Part shown: positions 1 through 7,762 of the stretch, one piece after another
Numbering within the stretch: position 1 is the stretch's first letter
Layout: each line of letters opens with the position of its first letter
Assembly: GCF_014649735.1 (NCBI RefSeq)
Contig: NZ_BMTP01000015.1
Coordinates: 123,707-187,706, forward strand
Direction: 5' to 3'
From: Streptomyces lavendofoliae
GTDB lineage: Bacteria > Actinomycetota > Actinomycetes > Streptomycetales > Streptomycetaceae
DNA length: 64,000 bases
The notes under the pieces: generated by a model
Database searches by the model: none
Told to the model about the DNA's origin: nothing
What the model saw: the letters and a program-made list of their open reading frames with translations, nothing else
Translations under genes and position numbers: made by a program

Positions 1-1579
1 GCCGGCGCTCCAGGGCCTCGCGGTGCGACTCGCGGAAGTAGTAGCCCTGGTTGTCGCGGTAGCGGCCGCCCCGGGGCCAGCCCTCGGGGTCGAGGATCAC
101 CAGGGTGTTCTGCTGGTGGGCCTCCAGGGCGACGCCGGCCATGCCGTCGAGCCACAGGACGGGGCGGACGACCTGGTCGAGGTAGCGCAGGAACCACTCG
201 GCGGCGACGGCTCCGGTGGGGCGGCCGGTGCGGGCGGCGAGCCGGGAGACGATGACGGCCAGGCGCGACCGCATGCGGGAGTTGCCGGGCCAGGGGCGCG
301 GAGCGGTGAGCCCGGCCAGGCAGACGGCGTCGTCGCCCAGGGCGAAGGGGTTGTGGCGGAGCACGACGTCGAGCCCGGGGACGGGCTCGCCGCACGGGGT
401 GTCGACGGCCAGCCACGCCGGGTCGCGCACGATGTCGAAGCCCGGGTGGGCGGCCTGCCACTGCTCGGCGAGGCCGGTGCGCAGCAGCCGGTGCACCTCG
501 ACCCCGCGGTGGAGTTCCTTGCGGAGGTTCTCGCGACGGGAGTTGGTGATGCGTACGCCGAGGGACAGCTTGAGCATGACCGGGGCGCCGGGCCGGTGCA
601 CGGTCCGGACGGAGGAGGTGGGGTGCCACGGGGCGCCGTGCGGGCCGAGGTCGTGGAGGAGGCCGGCGGACAGCAGCTCGGCGACGGCGGGCCGGTGGAG
701 CAGGTCGCGCGCCTGCCAGGGGTGCAGGGGCAGGGCCGCGGTGCCGCCGGGGAGGGCGAGACCGGCGGCGAGGCGGGCGGTGAGGTGGTCGGCGGACCGG
801 GTGCGGCCCTGTTCGGTCCAGGCGGAGTCGGTGGCGAGCACCGACCGGTCGACGGCCATCCAGTGCAGCGGGAAGGAGCCGTTCACCTCCGGCGAGTAGA
901 GCCGGGCCTCGGAGTCGGTGAGGCCCTCGCGGCTCTTGGGCGTGGGGTGCAGCGGGTGGCCGAGCAGCAGGGACTGTTCGGCGGTGAGGAAGAGGTCGGC
1001 GTCGGCGGTGGGGCCGGGGTGGCGGCGCCGGTGGGCGATGAAGCCGGCGGTGCGGCGGACGGAGTCGGCGACCCGTCCCACCAGGTCGGTGCCCTCCTGG
1101 TGGTCGCCGGCGGGTCCCGACTCGCGGCCGATGAGGGCGGCGACGGTCACGGCGTCCACGGGCGGGGCGGTCGGTGGAGCGCCGTCGAGGGCGGGTGGGC
1201 CGAAGCGGTGCCAGCCGGTGGGAGACCAGTAGTGGACGGGGACGTGGAGCGCGGTGCCGCTGGCGTCGAGGGGGACGCGCAGGGTCCTGTCCGCCGGCCG
1301 GGCGAGGCCGGTCTCCCGCACCCAGCAGCGCAGGAGGTTCTCGACGGTGGCCGCGTCCGCCGCGCGGTGGGCGTCCGGGTGGTCCAGGGGGTCGGGGCCG
1401 TCGGCGTGGGCTCCGCTCGCGGCCGGTGCGCCCTGCGCCGCCGCGGCGGGGCCGGGTAGGTCTTCGTACCCTCCCGCATGCTGGCGCGGCACTGTCGTCG
1501 ACTCTCCGGGGAGGGGGCCGCCGGGGGCGGTGGGCGGGCCGTCGGCGCCGGGTGCTGAGGGTACGGGGGTGGGGTTCAC
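1..1579 (-). CDS. IucA/IucC-family siderophore synthetase (3' end beyond window)
   Basis: The reverse strand reads without a stop from about 1579 to the window edge, giving some 526 residues of an NRPS-independent siderophore synthetase. These enzymes use ATP to join a carboxylate such as citrate to an amine or hydroxylamine. Recognisable family motifs are GHPLHPTPKSREG, LPLHPWQ, PTSSVRTV and KLSLGVRITNSRREN, the nucleotide- and substrate-binding signatures of the IucA/IucC fold. The family is usually near 600 aa, so roughly the last 70-80 residues lie outside the window. The start is uncertain: GTG at 1579 has a weak ribosome site, while an in-frame GTG at 1492 follows GGAGAG by 9 nt; both precede the conserved region. 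It lies 29 nt downstream of the aminotransferase and is surely its operon partner. The particular siderophore cannot be named from the sequence. Confidence 0.9.
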   Translation of the reverse strand, partial: MNPTPVPSAPGADGPPTAPGGPLPGESTTVPRQHAGGYEDLPGPAAAAQGAPAASGAHADGPDPLDHPDAHRAADAATVENLLRCWVRETGLARPADRTLRVPLDASGTALHVPVHYWSPTGWHRFGPPALDGAPPTAPPVDAVTVAALIGRESGPAGDHQEGTDLVGRVADSVRRTAGFIAHRRRHPGPTADADLFLTAEQSLLLGHPLHPTPKSREGLTDSEARLYSPEVNGSFPLHWMAVDRSVLATDSAWTEQGRTRSADHLTARLAAGLALPGGTAALPLHPWQARDLLHRPAVAELLSAGLLHDLGPHGAPWHPTSSVRTVHRPGAPVMLKLSLGVRITNSRRENLRKELHRGVEVHRLLRTGLAEQWQAAHPGFDIVRDPAWLAVDTPCGEPVPGLDVVLRHNPFALGDDAVCLAGLTAPRPWPGNSRMRSRLAVIVSRLAARTGRPTGAVAAEWFLRYLDQVVRPVLWLDGMAGVALEAHQQNTLVILDPEGWPRGGRYRDNQGYYFRESHREALERR

Positions 1580-1608
1580 GGCGGGGACTTTCTGGTGAGG
1601 GGTCGGGG

Positions 1609-2976
1609 TCAGCGGGACGGCCCGGGGTCGCTCGGGTGGGGCGGGGTGCGCTCGGCGGCTGCCAGGGCGTCGGCGAAGCGGTCGAGGACGGCCACCGCCT
1701 GTTCGTCGGTGAGCGTCAGCGGTGGGAGGAGGCGGACGACGGCGTTGTGGCGGCCGCCGAGTTCGACGATGAGCCCGCGCCGGAGGCATTCGCGCTGGAC
1801 GGCGGCGGCGAGGTCGGGGGCCGGCGGCGGGACGTCGGCGGTGGCGTCCGGGGCGACGAGCTCGACGCCGATCATGAGGCCCCGGCCCCGCACGTCCCCG
1901 ACGCAGGGGTGGGCGGCGGCCAGGCCCTGGAGCTGTCCCAGCATCCGCGCGCCGAGGGTGGCCGCCCGCTCGGCGAGGCGGTTCTCTCGTACGAAGGCGA
2001 GGGTGGCCGCGCCGGCCGCCATGGCCAGCTGGTTGCCGCGGAACGTGCCCGCGTGGGCGCCGGGCTGCCACACGTCCAGGCCGGACCGGTAGACGATGAC
2101 GGCCAGCGGGAGGGAGCCGCCGATGGCCTTGGACATGACCATCACGTCGGGGACGACGCCGCTGTGGTCGACGGCCCAGAACGCGCCCGTGCGGCCGACG
2201 CCGGTCTGCACCTCGTCGGCGATGAGCGGGACGGAGCGGTCGGCGGTGATCCCGCGCATCCGGCGCAGCCACGCGTCGGGCGCGGGGATCACCCCGCCCT
2301 CGCCCTGGACGGGTTCGAGGATCATCCCGGCCGGGGCGGGGACCCCCGACTTGGGGTCGTCGAGCAGCGTCTCGGTCCAGCGGGCGCCGATCTCGGCGCC
2401 GCGCTCGCCCCCGATCCCGAAGGGGCAGCGGTAGTCCTGCGGGTAGGGCAGCCGGGTGACCCGTACGTCGGTGGCGCCGCCGGACGCGGCCAGGGCGCCG
2501 GCCGTCATCCCGTGGTACGCGCCGGTGAAGGCGAGCAGGCCCTCGCGTCCGGTCGCCTTGCGCACGAGCTTGAGCGCGGCCTCGACCGCGTCGGTGCCCG
2601 CCGGCCCGCAGAACTGGATGCGGGCGTCGTCGGCGAGCCGGCGCGGCAGCGTGGCGAACAGCTCGGTGGTGAAGGCGTCCTTGACCGGTGTGGCCAGGTC
2701 GAGGACGTGCAGCGGGGCGCCGGAGTCCAGGACCTTCTTGATGGCCTCCAGGATCACCGGGTGGTTGTGCCCGAGGGCCAGGGTCCCCGCGCCGGAGAGG
2801 CAGTCGAGGTAGCGCCGCCCGTCGGCGCCCTCGATGGTCAGGCCGCGGGCCCGCACCGGCACGATGGGCAGGGCGCGCGCGTAGGTGCGGGCGGCCGACT
2901 CGCGCAGCGACTGGCGGCGCAGGATGCCCTCCTGCGCGGACGTCGGTGCCACCGGGACTGATTCGGTCACGGCCAC
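1609..2976 (-). CDS. Diaminobutyrate--2-oxoglutarate aminotransferase family protein
   Basis: A 455-aa class III, PLP-dependent aminotransferase. Family features are visible in order: the GHNHP segment (around residue 70), TGAYHGMTAG (151-160), EPVQGEGG (221-228), DEVQTGVGRTG (254-264) and MSKAIGG with the probable Schiff-base lysine at K283. In siderophore loci this family makes 2,4-diaminobutyrate from aspartate semialdehyde and glutamate, or supplies a related diamine. The start is GTG at 2976 preceded by GGGAGG about 9 nt upstream. It is the first gene of the operon with the IucA/IucC synthetase. I looked for a DmdR/IdeR iron box in the 300 bp upstream and saw none convincing, so iron control is only an expectation. 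Confidence 0.88.
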   Translation of the reverse strand: MAVTESVPVAPTSAQEGILRRQSLRESAARTYARALPIVPVRARGLTIEGADGRRYLDCLSGAGTLALGHNHPVILEAIKKVLDSGAPLHVLDLATPVKDAFTTELFATLPRRLADDARIQFCGPAGTDAVEAALKLVRKATGREGLLAFTGAYHGMTAGALAASGGATDVRVTRLPYPQDYRCPFGIGGERGAEIGARWTETLLDDPKSGVPAPAGMILEPVQGEGGVIPAPDAWLRRMRGITADRSVPLIADEVQTGVGRTGAFWAVDHSGVVPDVMVMSKAIGGSLPLAVIVYRSGLDVWQPGAHAGTFRGNQLAMAAGAATLAFVRENRLAERAATLGARMLGQLQGLAAAHPCVGDVRGRGLMIGVELVAPDATADVPPPAPDLAAAVQRECLRRGLIVELGGRHNAVVRLLPPLTLTDEQAVAVLDRFADALAAAERTPPHPSDPGPSR

Positions 2977-3278
2977 GGCTAGGGATCCTCCCGGTGACGG
3001 CTGCTCTGCTCATGGGCGGGCGGTCCGTCCGCCCGGGCCGGCGGGGCGCCGGTCTCGTGTCCCCCGTACGTACCAACGACGGCACGTGTTCCCGATCACG
3101 GCCGACGCGAAGATCCTTAGGGCCCGGGAACCGTGGCCCTGCCGTACACCGTCCGTATCGGCACCGGCATAGTGGGGGCGGCACTCCGGTGCCGGGGCCG
3201 GGCCGGGTCCGCACGTGCCCGGACGTGCCCGCAGAGCCCAGAAGTACCCAGTAGCCCAGTTCCCAGGGGGATCACGAC
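2977..3278. other. Divergent intergenic region, siderophore operon / protease
   Basis: 302 bp between two divergent genes. It holds a GC-rich inverted repeat (GGGCGG..CCGCCC near 3014-3032) just upstream of the aminotransferase, and a CATAGTGGGGG element at 3169-3179 ahead of the protease gene, discussed separately. No iron box or open frame with convincing protein character was seen. Confidence 0.5.
3161..3180 (+). promoter_or_regulatory. Possible promoter element shared by the two protease genes
   Basis: ACCGGCATAGTGGGGGCG lies about 110 nt before the start of the first protease gene. A very similar string (CCCGGCATAGAGTAGGGGCG, 4716-4735) lies about 108 nt before the start of its paralogue. 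CATAGT/CATAGA could serve as the -10 region; no good -35 is seen. The parallel position argues for a conserved promoter, but this is inference. Confidence 0.35.
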
Positions 3279-4454
3279 ATGCGACCCATTCGCCCGCTGC
3301 TCGCCGCAGCCTCCGTAGCCGCGGCGCTGGCGCTGACGGCCACCGCGTGCGGCCCGAGCGAGGAGAACGCGGGCGGTGAGCCGGCCGCCTCCGCCGGGCA
3401 GACGTCCGACGGAAAGATCACGATTCCGGACGACCTCAAGGACCGGCTCAAGGAGCACGGGATAGACCTCGACAAGTGGCGGAACGGCGAGTGGAAGAAC
3501 TGGGACAAGGACACCTGGCTGCGTGAGGCCAAGGACTACGTCAACCCGATCATCGAGGACCTGTGGGACCCGGACCGGATGCGGGACGCGGAACAGCCGG
3601 AGCGGCCGGTCGAGGACGGGGACATCCCCGGTGACGCGGGTGTGACGGACCCGACGCCCGAGCCGGTCGAGGCCGTGGCCGTGAAGCCGCCGTACCACGA
3701 CGGCGTCCCGGAGGCCGGCAAGGTCCTCTTCGACGGCCCCGAGGGCTCGATGGTCTGCTCCGCGACCGTGGTGAAGGACCCGGCGAACCCGGGCAGATCG
3801 AACCTGGTGTGGACCGCCGGCCACTGCGTGCACGCCGGCAAGGAGGGCGGCTGGTACCGCAACATCGCCTTCGTCCCCTCGTACAACGACGGCGGCAGGA
3901 CCGGGGCGGACCTGGAGAACGCCACCCGCGAGGAGATGGCTCCCTACGGCGTGTGGTGGGGCGACTGGGCGCAGACCTCCGAGCAGTGGATCTCCCAGGG
4001 CGCCGCGACCGGCGGCCAGGGCGCCCCGTACGACTTCGCGGTCATCCACGTGACCCCGGAGAAGGGCGGCAACGGCAAGTCGCTGGAGGAGACGGTCGGT
4101 TCGGCCCTCCCGGTGGAGTTCGCCGCGCCGGCCGCGCCGGAGATGGCCGAGATGGAGGCGACCGGCTACCCGGCGGCGCCGCCGTTCGACGGCCAGCAGA
4201 TGTACCAGTGCGCGGACAAGCCGGGCCGGCTGTCCCTCGACGCGCAGCAGCCCACGATGTACCGCATCGGCTGCACCATGACGGGAGGCTCCTCCGGCGG
4301 CGGCTGGGTCGCGCGGGGCAAGGACGGCAAGCCCGCGCTGGTGTCCAACACCTCCATCGGCCCGGTGACGGCGGGCTGGCTGGCCGGACCGCGGCTGGGC
4401 GCCGAGGCGAAGGGCGTGTACGAAGAGGTCAGCAAGAAGTTCGCGGGCCGCTAG
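3279..4454 (+). CDS. Secreted trypsin-like serine protease lipoprotein (copy 1)
   Basis: 391 aa. The N-terminus is a lipoprotein signal peptide (MRPIRPLLAAASVAAALALT, then ATAC) with lipidation at Cys24, so the product should be anchored outside the membrane. A low-complexity acidic linker follows, then a block with NGEWKNWDKDTWLREAKDYV (about residues 69-88), then a V8/trypsin-like domain. The catalytic triad is read as His182 (WTAGHCVH), Asp252 (APYDFAVIHV) and Ser339 (TGGSSGGGW). The start ATG is preceded by AGGGGG 10 nt away. The next gene downstream is a close paralogue, so this is a tandem duplication. Substrate is unknown; GGSSGGG instead of the classical GDSGGP resembles glutamyl-endopeptidase and other bacterial trypsin-like groups. 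Confidence 0.88.
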   Translation: MRPIRPLLAAASVAAALALTATACGPSEENAGGEPAASAGQTSDGKITIPDDLKDRLKEHGIDLDKWRNGEWKNWDKDTWLREAKDYVNPIIEDLWDPDRMRDAEQPERPVEDGDIPGDAGVTDPTPEPVEAVAVKPPYHDGVPEAGKVLFDGPEGSMVCSATVVKDPANPGRSNLVWTAGHCVHAGKEGGWYRNIAFVPSYNDGGRTGADLENATREEMAPYGVWWGDWAQTSEQWISQGAATGGQGAPYDFAVIHVTPEKGGNGKSLEETVGSALPVEFAAPAAPEMAEMEATGYPAAPPFDGQQMYQCADKPGRLSLDAQQPTMYRIGCTMTGGSSGGGWVARGKDGKPALVSNTSIGPVTAGWLAGPRLGAEAKGVYEEVSKKFAGR

Positions 4455-4830
4455 GCGATGAGCCGCGGGGCCGGCGCCGTGGCCCCGCGCGCCGGGCCGC
4501 CGGGCCGCCGGCCCGGGCCGGGGGGCGGTGCTCTTGTGGGTGCCTGCGGGCAGGTCGTGCAGGACCGTCGGGAGGCCGGCGGGTGGCGCGCTCGTACGCC
4601 GGGGGCAGGCCGGGCGGGCGGCGGTGGGTGCGGCTCCGGGCCGCAACGGACGTGGCCGCCGCGGCCGGTGGAGACTCCGTGCGGGTCGTACCGGGTGGCG
4701 GCCACCGCTGCCGGGCCCGGCATAGAGTAGGGGCGCGTTCTCACGCGGGCGGTCCCGGCCGACCGCCCGTTTGCATGTCAGGTTCATGGCATGTCGCACC
4801 ACACATGCGTTATCAGGGGGAATCGTTCTC
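4455..4830. other. Intergenic region between the two protease genes
   Basis: 376 bp without a supported gene. It contains the CATAGAG element at 4721-4727 that mirrors the one before copy 1, and two direct GCATGTC repeats (about 4773-4797) close to the start of copy 2. No clear terminator hairpin for copy 1 was recognised. Confidence 0.45.
4716..4736 (+). promoter_or_regulatory. Possible promoter element of protease copy 2
   Basis: CCCGGCATAGAGTAGGGGCG resembles the element found at the same distance upstream of copy 1. It is probably a -10 region carried along by the duplication, or conserved because both genes are co-regulated. Confidence 0.35.
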
Positions 4831-6006
4831 ATGCGATCCATACGTCCGCTCCTGGCCGTCACCGGCCTGGCCGCGGCTCTCACACTGACGGTCACCGGCT
4901 GTGGCCCCACGGAGGACGAGGCGGCCGGCGGCCCCGCCGCCTCCGGCTCCGCCGGCTCCGGAGCGGCGGGCGGCGCGGAGCCGCCGGCCGACCTCGCCGA
5001 CAAGCTCCGGGAGCACGGCGTCGACCCGGCGAAGTGGAAGAACGGCGAGTGGAAGAACTGGGACAAGGACACCTGGCTGCGTGAGGCCAAGGACTTCGTC
5101 AACCCGGTGATCGAGGGGCTGTGGAAGCCCGAGCGGATGCGGTCGGCCACATCCCCGCAGAAGACGATGGCCGCCGGGGCCGGCCTGGGCGACCAGGGCG
5201 CGACCGACCCCGAGCCGCGGCCGGTGGAGGCCGTGGCGGAGCAGAAGCCGTACCACCGCAACGCCGCGCCGGTCGGCAAGGTCTTCTTCGACGCCCCCGA
5301 GGGCTCGATGGTCTGCTCCGCGACCGTCGTCAAGGACCCGAAGAACCCGGGCAGGTCCAACCTCGTCTGGACCGCGGGCCACTGCGTGCACGCCGGCAAG
5401 GAGGGCGGCTGGTTCCGGAACATCGCCTTCGTCCCGGCGTACAACGACCTGGGCAGGTCCCCGGCCGAGCTGGAGAAGGCCCCGCCGCGGGAGGTCGCGC
5501 CCTACGGCGTGTACTGGGCGGACTGGGTCTCGACCTCCGGCGAGTGGATCTCCCAGGGCGGCCCCACCGGCGGTGAGGGCGCTCCGTACGACTACGCCGT
5601 GATGCACGTGAAGCCGGAGAACGGCACCAAGTCCCTGGAGGAGACCGTCGGCGTCGCGCTCGACGTGGACTTCGCCGCCCCCGCGGCGGCGGGCATCCCC
5701 GCGATGGGAGCCTGGGGCTACCCGGCCGCCCCGCCGTACGACGGCGCGCTGATGCACAAGTGCGTCGACCGCCCCGGCCGGCTCACCCTGGCGCCCGGTA
5801 CGCCGACCATGTGGCGGATCGGCTGCACCATGACCGGCGGTTCGTCCGGCGGCGGCTGGTTCATCCAGAAGCCGGGCGGGAAGCTGGCGCTGGTGTCCAA
5901 CACCTCCATCGGCCCGGTGACGGCGGGCTGGCTGGCCGGCCCTCGCCTCGACCGGGGCGCCGAGCAGATCTACACGACGATGAGCGACAAGTTCGCCGGC
6001 CGGTAG
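4831..6006 (+). CDS. Secreted trypsin-like serine protease lipoprotein (copy 2)
   Basis: 391 aa and a close paralogue of the preceding gene, with the same order of parts. The lipoprotein signal ends in LTVTGC with lipidation at Cys24, followed by an Ala/Gly-rich linker, the NGEWKNWDKDTWLREAKDFV block and a trypsin-like domain with His184 (WTAGHCVH), Asp254 (APYDYAVMHV) and Ser339 (TGGSSGGGW). I chose the ATG at 4831, because it has AGGGGG 10 nt upstream and begins a proper signal peptide; the longer reading from 4771 does not. The C-terminal TSIGPVTAGWLAGPR segment is identical in both copies. A strong bidirectional terminator follows. Export and lipid anchoring are predicted; the substrate is unknown. 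Confidence 0.88.
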   Translation: MRSIRPLLAVTGLAAALTLTVTGCGPTEDEAAGGPAASGSAGSGAAGGAEPPADLADKLREHGVDPAKWKNGEWKNWDKDTWLREAKDFVNPVIEGLWKPERMRSATSPQKTMAAGAGLGDQGATDPEPRPVEAVAEQKPYHRNAAPVGKVFFDAPEGSMVCSATVVKDPKNPGRSNLVWTAGHCVHAGKEGGWFRNIAFVPAYNDLGRSPAELEKAPPREVAPYGVYWADWVSTSGEWISQGGPTGGEGAPYDYAVMHVKPENGTKSLEETVGVALDVDFAAPAAAGIPAMGAWGYPAAPPYDGALMHKCVDRPGRLTLAPGTPTMWRIGCTMTGGSSGGGWFIQKPGGKLALVSNTSIGPVTAGWLAGPRLDRGAEQIYTTMSDKFAGR

Positions 6007-6029
6007 CCGGCCGGCGCACGACGACGGAC

Positions 6030-6066
6030 GAAGGCCCGCCCCCTCGCGCGGAGGGGGCGGGCCTTC
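6030..6066. terminator. Bidirectional terminator, protease / hflX
   Basis: Perfect 16-bp stem, GAAGGCCCGCCCCCTC (6030-6045) against 6051-6066, with a 5-nt GCGCG loop. It lies between two convergent genes and so can stop transcription from both. Confidence 0.9.
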
Positions 6067-6080
6067 GGGGTGTCCGGCCG

Positions 6081-7574
6081 TCAGTGCGCCGCGGGAACGT
6101 ACGGCGCCAGGAAGGCGGCCAGCTCCTCGTGGACGCGTGCCTTGATCAGCGTGCCCTCCGGCGTGTGCTCCTCGGAGAGCACCTCGCCCTCGGCGTGCGC
6201 ACGCGACACCAGCGAGCCCTGCGTGTACGGCAGGAGCGCCTCGATCTCCACCTGCGGCCGCGGCAACTCGGCGTCGATCAGCGCGAGCAGCTCGGCGATG
6301 CCCTCGCCGGTCCGCGCCGACACCGCGATCGAGTGCCGCTCGATGCGCAGCAACCGCTGGAGCACGAGCGGGTCGGCGGCGTCCGCCTTGTTGATCACCA
6401 CGATCTCGGGCACGTCCACCGCGCCGACCTCGCGGATCACCTCACGGACGGCGGCGAGCTGCTCCTCCGGCGCCGGGTGCGAGCCGTCCACCACGTGGAG
6501 GATCAGGTCGGAGTCGCCGACCTCCTCCATGGTGGAGCGGAACGCCTCGACGAGGTGGTGGGGCAGGTGCCGGACGAACCCGACGGTGTCCGCCAGGGTG
6601 TACAGGCGGCCGCTCGGCGTCTCGGCCCGGCGCACGGTCGGGTCGAGGGTGGCGAACAGCGCGTTCTCCACGAGCACGCCCGCGCCCGTCAGCCGGTTCA
6701 GCAGGGACGACTTGCCGGCGTTGGTGTATCCGGCGATCGCCACCGACGGCACCTTGTTGCGCCGGCGCTCCTGCCGCTTGATGTCACGGCCGGTCTTCAT
6801 CTCCGCGATCTCACGGCGCATCTTCGCCATCTTCTCGCGGATCCGTCGCCGGTCCGTCTCGATCTTGGTCTCACCGGGACCACGGGTGGCCATGCCGCCA
6901 CCGCCGCCGCCGCCCATCTGCCGGGACAGCGACTGACCCCAGCCCCGCAGTCGCGGCAGCATGTACTGCATCTGCGCGAGCGCGACCTGCGCCTTGCCCT
7001 CACGGGACTTGGCGTGCTGGGCGAAGATGTCGAGGATCAGGGCGGTCCGGTCGACCACCTTGACCTTGACGACGTCCTCCAGGTGGATCAGCTGGCCGGG
7101 GCTCAGCTCACCGTCGCAGACGACGGTGTCGGCGCCGGTCTCGAGCACGATGTCGCGCAGCTCGTTCGCCTTGCCGGAACCGATGTACGTGGCCGGGTCG
7201 GGCTTGTCGCGGCGCTGGATCACGCCGTCGAGCACCAGCGCGCCCGCGGTCTCGGCGAGCGCCGCCAGCTCCGCGAGGGAGTTCTCGGCGTCCTGCACGG
7301 TCCCCGAGGTCCACACGCCGACCAGCACGACGCGCTCCAGGCGCAGCTGCCGGTACTCGACCTCGGTGACGTCCTCGAGCTCCGTCGAGAGACCGGCCAC
7401 ACGGCGCAGCGCCGCGCGCTCGGAACGGTCGAACTGGTCGCCGTCGCGCTCTCCGTCGATCTCGTGGCTCCAGGCGACGTCCTCTTCCATCAGGGCATCG
7501 GCCCGAAGGCTCTCGGTGCGGGTGGTGTCCGCGAAGCTCTGCGCGTCCTGGGAAGGGGAAGAAGAGGAGGTCAT
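6081..7574 (-). CDS. hflX: GTPase HflX
   Basis: 497 aa. An OBG-HflX family GTPase that binds the 50S ribosomal subunit and rescues or splits stalled ribosomes under stress. The N-terminal HflX domain is followed by a glycine-rich loop (QMGGGGGGGMATRGPGE), a basic coiled-coil stretch (RRRIREKMAKMRREIAEMK) and the G domain. That domain has G1 GYTNAGKSS near residue 281, DTVGF as G3 and NKAD as G4. The ATG is preceded by AAGGA 6 nt upstream. It shares a terminator with the convergent protease gene. In Streptomyces this gene normally lies beside the metallopeptidase and rshA, as here. Confidence 0.95.
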   Translation of the reverse strand: MTSSSSPSQDAQSFADTTRTESLRADALMEEDVAWSHEIDGERDGDQFDRSERAALRRVAGLSTELEDVTEVEYRQLRLERVVLVGVWTSGTVQDAENSLAELAALAETAGALVLDGVIQRRDKPDPATYIGSGKANELRDIVLETGADTVVCDGELSPGQLIHLEDVVKVKVVDRTALILDIFAQHAKSREGKAQVALAQMQYMLPRLRGWGQSLSRQMGGGGGGGMATRGPGETKIETDRRRIREKMAKMRREIAEMKTGRDIKRQERRRNKVPSVAIAGYTNAGKSSLLNRLTGAGVLVENALFATLDPTVRRAETPSGRLYTLADTVGFVRHLPHHLVEAFRSTMEEVGDSDLILHVVDGSHPAPEEQLAAVREVIREVGAVDVPEIVVINKADAADPLVLQRLLRIERHSIAVSARTGEGIAELLALIDAELPRPQVEIEALLPYTQGSLVSRAHAEGEVLSEEHTPEGTLIKARVHEELAAFLAPYVPAAH

Positions 7575-7762
7575 TGGATCCTTACGTCGTGGGATGACTC
7601 GGCCGGCTCGCGCCGGTTCGAGCGGCTCGTACAGTCACAACGCGTGACTCCCCCGGATGATTCCCGGGGAGGGTCCCCGGCATTCCGGGGGCCCGGCCGC
7701 GCCGCCGACCACCTGATGGTCGCACGGCGCGTCCGGGCCCGTCACGCGGATTTCCACCCGGG

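Noticed and set aside
23..1459. A 478-codon plus-strand frame at the left edge
   Set aside because: Gly/Val/Ala-rich shadow of the IucA/IucC gene, whose motifs are unmistakable on the minus strand.
3100..3125. Iron box around CCTTAGGG upstream of the siderophore operon
   Set aside because: Only five or six bases resemble the 19-bp DmdR/IdeR palindrome; the second half is missing.
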